From NCBI GenBank assembly GCA_030141605.1, contig JAQGDQ010000291.1:43071-105070 (forward strand): a stretch of DNA of 62,000 bases, given 5' to 3'. A program made the translations under genes and the position numbers. Under the pieces are notes generated by a model. The model saw only the letters and a list, made by a program, of their open reading frames with translations, was not told where the DNA came from and did not search any database. The DNA is from Tubiluchus corallicola. Its lineage: Eukaryota; Priapulida; Priapulimorpha; Priapulimorphida; Tubiluchidae. The number at the start of each line of letters is the position of its first letter. Positions within the stretch are counted from its first letter, which is position 1. Shown in pieces: positions 13,901 through 25,900 of the stretch.

Positions 13901-16900
13901 GCTTGTGAAGATAATATCATCAGTCAGGTAAGTCAGGAGTCAGGGAAGCTTGTGAAGATAATATTATCAGTCAGGTAAGTCAAGAGTGAGGGAAGCTTGT
14001 GAAGATAATATCATCAGTCAGGTAAGTCAGGAGTGAGGGAAGCTTGTGAAGATAATATCATCAGTCAGGTAAGTCAGGAGGCGGGAAGTTTGTGAAGGTA
14101 ATATCATCAGTCAGGTAAGTCAGGAGGCGGGAAGGTTGTGAAGATAATATCATCAGTCAGGTAAGTCAGGAGGCGGGAAGCTTGTGAAGATAATATCATC
14201 AGTCAGGTAATTCAGGAGTGAGGGAAGCTTGTGAAGATAATAGTATCAGTCAGGTAATTCAGGAGTGAGGGAAGCTTGTGAAGATAATATTATCAGTCAG
14301 GTAAGTCAGGAGTGAGGGAAGCTTGTGAAGATAATATTATCAGTCAGGTAAGTCAGGAGTGAGGGAAGCTTTCGAAGATAATATTATCAGTCAGGTAAGT
14401 CAGGAGTGAGGGAAGCTTGTTAAGATAATATTATCAGTCAGGTAAGTCAAGAGTAAGGGAAGCTTGTGAAGATAATATTATCAGTCAGGTAAGTCAGGAG
14501 TGAGGGAAGCTTGTAAAGATAATATCATCAGTCAGGTAAGTCAGGAGTGAGGGAAGCTTGTGAAGATAATATTATCAGTCAGGTAAGTCAGGAGTGAGGG
14601 AAGCTTGTGAAGATAATATTATCAGTCAGGTAAGTCAAGAGTGAGGGAAGCTTGTGAAGATAATATCATCAGTCAGGTTAGTCAGGAGTGAGGGAAGCTT
14701 GTGAAGATAATATTATCAGTCAGGTAAGTCAGGAGTGAGGGAAGCTTGTGAAGATAATATTATCAGTCAGGTAAGTCAGGAGTGAGGGAAGCTTGTGAAG
14801 ATAATATTATTAGTCAGGTAAGTCAGGAGTGAGGGAAGCTTGTGAAGATAATATTATCAGTCAGGTAAGTCAGGAGTGAGGGAAGCTTGTGAAGATAATA
14901 TTATCAGTCAGGTAAGTCAGGAGTGAGGGAAGCTTGTGAAGATAATATTATCAGTCAGGTAAGTCAGGAGGTGGAAAGCTTGGGAAGATACATGACAGTA
15001 TAAATATACAGTGTTCCCTCACTTATCGTAGGTGTTCCATTCCAGGCCCACCCGCGATAAGTGAATTTCCGAAAAGTAGGGCTGCAATACTAATTTAATA
15101 CTTACACTTTTGGGTGGCATCGTAGGATTTGAATAAATTCAGTCTCTAACGACAATACCACAAATAGCGTACGTGCAAATAAATTGCACAGTACCTGAGC
15201 CAATCAGTGACTGGGATACAGAGCAGCATTCTCTGGTTGGTCGCCTTCCATCAATCAACCAATTGTATGTTGTGTACAAACTCACGTCGGCAAGTAGCAT
15301 CTCAAGCGGGCGCAAGTACTACATTTCGTTTTTGGTGTGTATTCATCCACCGAATAAATACACTATTTACTGTAAATGGGATTTTTTTATGATTTATAAT
15401 ATTCTTTTAAAACCCGAAAAACAGCAAGTCCTTGATTTACGAACCACGAAGTAGCGAGGGAACACTGTAATGGACTTGTAAAATTACCTAAGAGTGATAA
15501 AAAAACAAATGACAACTAAACATACTTGTAATATCCTGATAACAATGTATGGTGCTGCCCTCTAATGTTTGATTTGTGACGTTTTTTGGATTTAGAAACC
15601 TGTAAGTGTAAAAACTCTCATTACAGGAAGACCAGACGATTGTTTAGACTCAATCTCACTTTAATTTGCTGTTCAAAATATACATTTTCTCGCCTATAAA
15701 AGTTAGCAATTGTTTCTTATATTTGAATAATTAGCCTAGAAAGTTAATTAACGGCAACCGAACACAGTTATTGCTTATGTCAGAAACTAACTACAGTTTG
15801 TGCAATGACAGGCGTCTTCCCTTGCGCATCAAGCACGTTTGCATAAGCGTTACAATACTGTTTAAATGCATGATGTCACGAAAAATGAGCTCTACATCAT
15901 ATGACGTCAGAAACTAACACTGCAGTTCGTGATCATGGTTATCACAGTACCGCCTTCTATTTGTCGGCCACGCGAATGTGACAAAAAGGCACCGCTGTTA
16001 ATCTTAGTAGATTCAATGAGCCGCGTGTAGCTTTGAAAGTTTAACGAAATTTGAGAATCCGAGGTAATTATTATTTAATCTAAGCTTTGACCTAAAAAAA
16101 GCTATTGTAGTTTTCAATATTTTAGAGCATTCTTTATTCTGAACTCGTGTTTACACAATCACCCGGTTTTCCTTTAATGAAAAAACACAAATTTAGCATG
16201 ACATATGAAACAATAAAAGCAAAATAGTATTACAGGTAAAACGTATACAATTATGGTTTCATTGTACATAAAAGATAAGCAACTGTTAGTGGCCAAACAC
16301 AGCTATGACCCAAGATTTCTAAGTCTTATCAACAAAATATCGTAGTTTAAAATGTTTTACCTATTTATGAGATCAGCAGAAAACGTTTCATTGATAAATA
16401 CTAATGTCCACGCTTTATTATCTCTCACAGCTTGATAACCTTCAGCATATGTTTTATAGTCTATCTAAAAATATAAAACATTTAAATATTATCGATTTAC
16501 GTACAATGTTAATCTTCCGTTAAGCTGGGCTGGAAGCAGCATCTCTAAAGAAGACCCAAGAGAAGAAAATGGATGTGGCGGAGATAAGGATGTTGAGATG
16601 GATGGTGGGAGTAACGAGAAGGGATAAAATCAGGAATAGTAATATTAGAGGAACAGTCAAAGTAGTGGAAGCCTCGAAAAAGATACAAGAGGCAAGATTG
16701 CGATGGTATGGGCACCTGAGAAGAAGAGTCGGGGAAGATCACGTGGGAAGGGAGGTCATGGAAATGAAAGTGCTGGGAAATAGAAGAAGAGGACGACCCA
16801 AGCTGAGATGGTTTGAATGTATTAACGGAGACCTTAGAGAGACGAACATAAATGAAGAGATGGCCAACAACAGGAATGCAGGGAGACGACTTATTCACAA

Positions 16901-19900
16901 CGGCGTCCCCGCATAGGGAAAAGCTGAGAAGAAGAAGTTAATCTTCCGTTAAGCATGCACAAAAATACACGCTTTCAACAAAATTCTATGACTGCAATTT
17001 GCTTTCCGGAAAATGAAAAGTATAATGACAATCTAACTAACTGAAAGTCCAGGTAATTCAGATAGCAAAAATAGTAACGATAAATAATGACCTACTAGCT
17101 TATTCCTGTCCTTATTTATAGCATCTAAGTACTGCTGTCCAAGTGTTGGCTTGACGAATGGAAAGCCGAGATCATGATTAACGACAGCAATAGGCAAGTT
17201 CTTTGGATCGCCCCCTATTGCCAGGCAAAAGAAACACAGCTGAATCGAGGGCATCACAAACTGGAACAGTACCAACCTGAAACAAAATTTGAATAATATT
17301 ATTCAAGAAAACATTCAGTCTGACATTGTTACTAAGCTTCTTACTTAAATGTTCACTCTTGTTACTAAACTTATTACTTAAATGTTCGTTATTGTTACTA
17401 AACTTATTACTTAAATATTCATTCTTGTTACTAAACTTATTACTTAAATGTTCATTCTTGTTACTAAACTTATGACTTACATGTTCATTCTTGTTACTAA
17501 ACTTATGACTTAAATGTTCATTCTTGTTACTAAACTTATTACTTAAATGTTCATTCTTATTACTAAACTTATGACTTACATGTTCATTCTTGTTACTAAA
17601 CTTATTACTTAAATGTTCATTCTTATTACTAAACTTATTACTTAAATATTCATTCTTGTTACTAAACTTATGACTTAAATGTTCATTCTTGTTACTAAAC
17701 TTATGACTTAAATGTTCATTCTTGTTACTAAACTTATTACTTAAATGTTCATTCTTGTTACTAAACTTATTACTTAAATGTTCATTCTTGTTACTAAACT
17801 TATTACTTAAATGTTCATTCTTGTCACTAAACTTATTACTTAAATGTTCATTATTGTTTCGAAGCTTATTACTTAATATTCATTATTGTTACTAAACTTA
17901 TTACTTAAATGTTTATTCTTGTTACTAAACTTATTACTTAAATGTTCATTATTGTTACTAAGATTATTACTTAAATGTTCAGTCTTGTTACCAAACTTAT
18001 TACTTAAATGTTCATTATTGTTACAAACTTATTACTTAAATGTTCATTCTTGTTACTAAACTTATTACTTAAATGTTCATTCTTGTTACTAAACTTATTA
18101 CTTAAATGTTCATTATTGTTTCGAAGCTTATTACTTAATATTCATTATTGTTACTAAACTTATTACTTAAATGTTTATTCTTGTTACTAAACTTATTACT
18201 TAAATGTTCATTATTGTTACTAAGATTATTACTTAAATGTTCAGTCTTGTTACCAAACTTATTACTTAAATGTTCATTATTGTTACAAACTTATTACTTA
18301 AATGTTCATTCTTGTTACTAAACTTATTACTTAAATGTTCATTCTTGTTACTAAACTTATTACTTAAATGTTCATTATTGTTACTAAGATTATTACTTAA
18401 ATGTTCATTCTTGTTACCAAACTTATTACTTAAATGTTCATTATTGTTACAAACTTATTACTTAAATGTTCATTATTGTTACTAAGCTTATTACTTAAAG
18501 ATTATCTTACTTTTTTGAAAGATCATCTGACTTTTTTGAAAGATTATCTTACTTTTTTTGAAAGATTATCTTTGAGAAACGTAAACTTTGTGTTACTGAC
18601 ACTTTGGGATTATAGAACCACAATGATGGTAATGATAAACATGTATACGATTTTACTGTATATAACAAGGTTTATGCTACTATTTACTAATTATCTTAAT
18701 GAAGCAAACAGCAAAGCAAGAGCAGAGTAAAATTTTAACAAAAAGTAACTCATCAGATTAGATTTCTTAAGTAAACATGTTAGAAGTCAACAAATAAGCA
18801 ACAAAAAGCCCCAAAAATAAGCAACGACTTCAAATGTATACAAATGCTTTGCAACAAAGGTTAAGCAAAGCGAAACATGGTTAGTAAATGGATACGTGTG
18901 GGCCACGTAGGTCACTTCTGAATAGTTTTGCCTACACATAATGCCTCGAAATGTGGTTTGGGCTAAAATCTCAGATTTAGAGGATTGCCATTCAGACTAA
19001 ACTAAGAGCGAGTCAAATCATAAGATTCTACATTAAGCAAATGTTGCCATTGAGTGCTGGACAGCAGCTTATAGTGTGTACATAACTTAACAAAAACTGA
19101 ATGTAACGGATGGTAGAATGAGTTTCTGAAATGATTTAAAAATATGAAAAGAGAAACCAGACAGAAAAAACGTATCAGCTAAAAATGATTTTTCACTTTA
19201 CAGCTGTCCACTAGTGCAAAAACAATGCCAATATTATTATTTACGGTATATTTCTCCACATTTTGATAAGATCCTTTATCATCAAGGCTAGTATATTATT
19301 CCCACTTGGCAAAGAGAACAAACTTGCACAAAGTCCTGAAAAAGAAATTATGCAACTTTGAACAATGCTGCAAAGATTGATAATGCACACATTTATGTTT
19401 CAATGCAAAAACTTGATCAGAAAATTGGTATTTTTACAACAGAATGCACGTATGCAAAACTTTTTAGTTTTATAATTTTGTTTAACTCATGAGAGGCAAT
19501 GTCTGACACAACTCAACTAGAAACTTCAAAACTAAATGTGCTATACAAATACAGTGAAAGTATACTTAATTTTTTAGCTATATTTTTTCTTAAAAACAAA
19601 GATCTCACCCATTGACACCCATAAGACCATAGCATATTCTAGAGTGTCCTCTCACAGTTTAAAGCCATGATATATTGACACAGAGTAAAAGTACAACTGC
19701 TTGGGTTCTGAAGCCATTTAAACATTTTACAATAATCACATGTAACATTTCATACTGACCGTTTTTGGATGACTTGCGCGAAGACCTTATGCTTGTCTGG
19801 GGAATAAGTTCGGGGTCGTGTACCGCACCATAAACATTATTAGCTATTAAACTAGCCTTCTCTTCAGCAGTACCAGATTCAGTCTTAGATGCAGAAGGCT

Positions 19901-22900
19901 AATATAAAAAAGAAACGGAGGAAACTTTTACTTGAACATATCAATAAAATAAAATTTATACACGGAAACATTGATGTACTAGTAACAGTAAATAACAAAT
20001 ATTTCGCAGCCCATTACTGCTTCTTCAGTGTATACAATAAGTAATATGGAGAACCTTGGAATGTAAAAGATATAGAGTAATGCAGAAAAGCGTCTTCTTC
20101 ACGACAAGTATTGCACTGGTCTACTTACTAATTACTTAAGTACCACGATTGAAGAACCTACCCGTAATGGGCTACGAAATATTTGTTATTTAGCAAAAAT
20201 AAAAAGCAGAAATTTAAATAGTACATCCACGTTTCCGTCTTAAAACTTTATTTTATTCGTATTTCCAATAATGGATGCCAAACTTATTAAAATATTTTAC
20301 TTGAAAGCACAAAGCCTTAATTATAACCTAGCAGCATACTTTTATTTTACCAACAATTAACTTACTTAACTGAGTAATGCTAGATTAAGTGCACTTATTT
20401 CAACATGTGTTAGTTGAGTAATGCTAGATTAAGTGCACTTATTTCAACATGTGTTAGTTGAGTAATGATAGATGAAGTGCACTTACTTACTTACTTCAAC
20501 ATGTGTTAGTTGAGTAATGCTAGATTAAGTGCATTTACTTCAACATGTGTTAATTGAGTAATGCTAGATTAAGTGCACTTACTTCAACATGTGTTAGTTG
20601 AGTAATGCTAGAATAAGTGCACTTACTTCAACATGTGTTAGTTGAGTAATCATAGATTAAGTGCATTTACTTCAACATGTGTTAATTGAGTAATGCTAGA
20701 TTAAGTGCACTTACTTCAACATGTGTTAGTTGAGTAATGCTAGATTAAGTGCACTTACTTCAACATGTGTTAGTTGAGTAATGCTAGATTAAGTGCACTT
20801 ACTTCAACATGTGTTAGTCAAGTAATGCTAGATTAAGTGCACTTACTTCAACATGCGTTAGTCAAGTAATGCTAGATTAAGTGCACTTACTTCAACATGC
20901 GTTAGTTGAGCAATGCTAGATTAAGTACACTTACTTCAACATTTGTTAGTTGAGCAATGCTAGATTAAGTACACTTACTTCAACATGTGTTAGTTGAGTA
21001 ATGCTAGATTAAGCGCACTTACTTCAACATGTGTTAGTTGAGTAATGCTAGATTAACTGCACTTACTTCAACATGTGTTAGTTGAGTAATGCTACTACTA
21101 GACATTTCTGCTTTGTCACCAACTGGATCATCTGGCATTTCATCCATGCATAGCTTGAGAAATACTGCCTCTAGTGTCTAAAATTGCCATAATTAAACAA
21201 CATTTCAGTGATGCCAATTAAACTATAAACTATAAGTACTTGGTTCTTATAATCAACGACATGATTGGATCCGTACTCATCATAACAATGCACTCATTGC
21301 TGTATTGGGTCACAGTGAACTAACACTTGTTAAACAACCGTCCATATTGTCTATATTTAGAATATGCAAATTCTAAACTTAACAAGTGTTTCTCCCTTTA
21401 AACCAAAAAGCAAATCAGCAGTCTGGATAATAATAACACTAGACACGACGATAATGACGATGACAACGATGATGATGATGAAGAAGATAAATAATTATAA
21501 ATTTAGCAAATGTTTTTCCCTTTAAACCAAATCAGCAGTCTGGATAATAATAACATTAGACACGGCGACGACAACAATGATGATGATGATGACTATGATG
21601 ATGATGACGAAGATAACAATAGCAATTACAGTAACAATAATAATAAGAAGAAGAAAATGTAATAATGTTCTAGAAATAAAACATACCTGGCATTGGTGAT
21701 CAATTAGTAGTTCAGCCGGGGCAGATTCGGCTAACAATATCCCGTGTCTCATCAAACCTACCTGGCAAAACATTAAAATACAATTCAAACTTTACAAAAC
21801 AATGACACTTACATAGTACAGTGGAATCTCGACTTACGAAAACCCTATTATTCGAAAAATTCAGAATAATAATCGGACTTCGACGAAATTTCGTCCCATT
21901 TAACAAAAAAATATTCAAGATACGAAAGCGAAAATCGAATGTGCTGCCGACAGCGGTCCTCCCAGAATGCATTTCGTGAATGCTTTGTTGTGCTCTTATC
22001 TCACGTGAACGCATTCAATAACCACGGGTCCGAAACGTATGCAAGTGGCAGTGGTGGTGATAAGAAGAAAAGGATGATGTTGATGGAAACAAATCTTGAA
22101 ATTATAGTTAAATATGACAGTGCCATGCGTTTAAGTGCTATCTGAGCCTATCTCAGGGGAGTATGAGTGAAACCCTTCGACGATCGGTCATTAATGAACA
22201 TATTTCTTTCGGGTGGATATAATATTTACACTTTACACGACTGTTTTTAAAGGGGCTGGAACCATTTATATGGTAAATCTTGTCTCATAACACGAAAATC
22301 TAAGATACGAAGGCCCTTCCGGAACGAATTAATTTCATATCTCGAGGTGTTGCTGTACTTAAATTTCAAAGCAGCATTCATGCCATCGAGTTTTAAATGC
22401 AAATGAATCCACTCACCATGTCTGCTAGTCTGGCTTCCTCTATGTAATGAGTTGTAATGACAATAGTAGTGCAGATGAATACACTCAACATGTCTGCTAG
22501 TCTGGCTTCCTCTATGTAATGAGTTGTAATGACAATAGTAGTACAGATGAATACACTCACCATGTCTGCTAGTCTGGCTTCTTCTATGTAATGAGTTGTA
22601 ATGACAATATTAGTACGGATGAATCCACTCACCATGTCTGCTAGACTGGCTTCCTCTATGTAATGAGTTGTAATGACAATAGTAGTACAGATGAATACAC
22701 TCACCATGTCTGCTAGTCTGGCTTCTTCTATGTAATGAGTTGTAATGACAATAGTAGTACGGATGAATACACTCACCATGTCTGCTAGTCTGGCTTCCTC
22801 TATGTAATGAGTTGTAATGACAATAGTAGTACGGCTCTCTCTGACTATGTTTATCAAATGGTCCCAAATACTGTAAAAAAGAAAATGTATTTGAGTAAAG

Positions 22901-25900
22901 TTCTGTTTGACATCAAAGACAAAACAAATGCTGACAAAGTTGTCGAAGATGCGAGCATTTAATTTACAGTTTATTATTAATTTTCATATGTAGTTTTAAA
23001 CTTTAGTTTTTCATTACCACTAAATCAGTGCTGACATCTGTTTGTACACTCGGAAGTTTCCAATATATGTATGTACTTGCTACTGCTATATGTTTGTATG
23101 GAACTGGGTTACTGGGCTTCTCTGTGAATGTAACAGTTTTTCACACTTGGTAGCAACATTAGAGGACAAGCAATAGGCTTAAACAGCGGTGTGGTTATAA
23201 TAACGTTTTGACTCAGGTGCCATGATATATTGGCTGATGGATTTACTTTGACTTTTGTTTACTACTGTTGATTATGTTTACCATTTTCCTGTATATGTGG
23301 AACGACTATGATTTTGAGTAAAATACAGATTGCAAAGTTAAACCATGTTTTCATCCAGTGATTTCATCTGTTTAACACAAACAATGCAACTACAAAAACA
23401 GTCTGATAAACCTGCCAATGTCGGTCAGTGTCTCCCCAAAACACCCCAGCGATAACTTTAACGTCACGAGAAAAAGTCATTTTTCAATGGTCCAATAGTA
23501 ACACTGACAATAAACACCTTTTTACTACGAAAACGATAAAGTAAATATTTTTACAACTGTTAACTTTGTCTAGCGAGTGACATAGTATTTCTACCGGTGT
23601 GACCAGTGTGACCAGTAGTTCTCACATAGTTACAAACATAAGTGTTTCACTCGCTGACACATGATAACACAATGTTAACTGCTCATTAATCACAGTAATC
23701 AATTCACCTATTCTAGGGCATTCGATTTTCCACAATGACAGAAAACTGAAGGAATTCATGGAAATGGAAATAGCTATGAAAAAAATTAGCCCGATTTCCG
23801 ACGTTTCTACAAACTTAATGCATACTAGAGATGAAACTTACTTCACTTGTTATTTTCACTCTGTTTTTGCATTTGCCATGAGTAAGGAGAAATACCAGAC
23901 ATATTTTAGTGTCAGCTCATAACAAACAACAATAAGATTTACGGAACGGTTTCTTTGCTGACGTAAACTGTGCATGACAATGTGTTTGAAATTTTCTGTA
24001 TTTATAATAAAATTGGTTTAAACTTTATGTCTTTTTGGACTCTGTTCAGATTCATTTAGTTCAACTTTAAAAATGGGCAAACAAGGTGATGTTTGGCCAA
24101 AAGAGTAAAACGATGTGCACCATTTGTATGTGTCACAGCCGGGGAAAGATCCGGGCAATTTCCCAATGATTTGTATCAAGATAACGGGATATTGTTTTGT
24201 AAATTTTGTGTGAATTAAAAGTTGGTGGTCTTATCGCATACAAAACCAAACATATAAATCTGATACATATTTAACTCATATAAAAATATACTTTTTAGCT
24301 GCAGTCAATCACACATTACATAATTTGATAATAAATGTTAGTTGTAAGGCGATGTAAGTTCTAATAGATCAATGGTTCCCAAACTTTCTCGGACCGTTAC
24401 CCAAATCGGGAAACCCGGTCGTGTCCATTACCCCCCACCTAGTACTACTTCTCCAACTCAAAAAGTAAACACACGTATATGCCACAAGCAAGCAAAATTA
24501 TTTATGTTATTTATAAATGATGGACACCATGACACAGTGTTGCCTGCCGGAGGCAGTCTCTTCAAGAAGAAAACTACATAAAATGCATTCCGAGCGAAGT
24601 TTTAAAAATTTTCAGAGGGGTGCCCGTTACTCCCCCAAAAAAACATATTACCCCCGGGGGGTAATTTACCCCTACTTTGGGAACCACTGTAATAGATGAA
24701 TCTATGAAACGGAATTCGGTCAATATTGAAATGGAAAGTCGGAGGGTTTACTGTCCGTTAAAAACAAAAAGTAGGATTATTTACTCTACCTACTTGGCTC
24801 TGAGCAACGGATCCACACCTACAGTTGGTTCATCTAGTATTAACAGTTCCGGTTCATGCAACAATGCCACACAAAAAGACACTCTTCGCTTCTGACCGCC
24901 ACTAAAAAATGAAAATTGCCAAAAAAAATTAAAACAAAACAATTAAAGCATTAAATCATACAAGATAGCTTGATGCTGAACATCATGCTTAGATTTAGAG
25001 GGCAAGTGAAGAAATTGCATTACTTACTGCTATGGTGTAATATGAATCAAAGTTTAAACTTAATTACAGGAATTACAGGAAACCTGTGAAAATTGGTTCA
25101 AACTGTTAGAAAAATTTAGAAATTATGGCAAATATATCTTGAGTTTTTCCGCACAAGTTTCTATTACAAAAATGCACCTCAAATACTTTTGCGCAGCAAC
25201 GAAATAACGAAATACTCAATATGCATTTTTTCCATGATGCTGAAAATATCCATGCCATCTAGCTTTGTATAGAAATGGCTTCATGCTGTGTTAAATGGAC
25301 CAGGTGTGACTGCCAAAAGAAGTTGTGTGAGTCCAGCAACAATTTTGTGAATTAGTATTGATAAGCTCAACAAGATCTCTTGTACGTACTTTCTTCTAGA
25401 ACAATATTACAATCAGCAAAGCATGGCAATGAACCTGTGCCGGACTAACTGGCAATCTCCAGCGCAGAATGCAAAGTACACTGACCACTAAAACGTGGAT
25501 ATAAACGTATCTGCATTGTAGCGATGCGAAGGTTCATCTTACCTGAGCGTTTGAATCTTTCTGTTTTCCGGGGGAAGATGGAGAAAGTTGAGGAGAAACT
25601 TGGTACGTTTCTGCACCTCGCTCATGCTCATATTGTTTACCCTTCCAAAATACCTCAATGTTTCTCTAATGGTGAACTCCTTATAGAGAGCTATCTCCTG
25701 AATAATAAAAACAACTTGATTATTAGTGCTGAAGAAATTAAAAACCACAAAGCATCATTTCTCCCTGCCATTTAATTTTGCAGTTTTCAAATTCAAATTA
25801 TTCTGTCTTTCATTTTCCTTGCCTAGTATCTTAGTTAAAAATTAGAAAATTTTATGTATAGAAAAACACAAGCAAATTAAATACATAATTCAATGAAATA

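Noticed and set aside
13819-14988. CRISPR-like regular repeats
   Set aside because: Units abut directly with no unique spacers and lie in a eukaryotic intron; this is a minisatellite. The same applies to the other arrays.
18270-18730. Leucine-rich open frames across the 33-bp array
   Set aside because: The frame is open only because the unit is a multiple of three; no start context, no family, and it is antisense to a real intron.
22393-22857. A 154-codon minus-strand frame as a separate protein
   Set aside because: It is the repeated exon 5 end of the transporter read through its intronic spacer, not an independent gene.
24372-24699. Open frames in the hAT MITE
   Set aside because: They cross terminal repeats of a non-coding element and resemble no protein.
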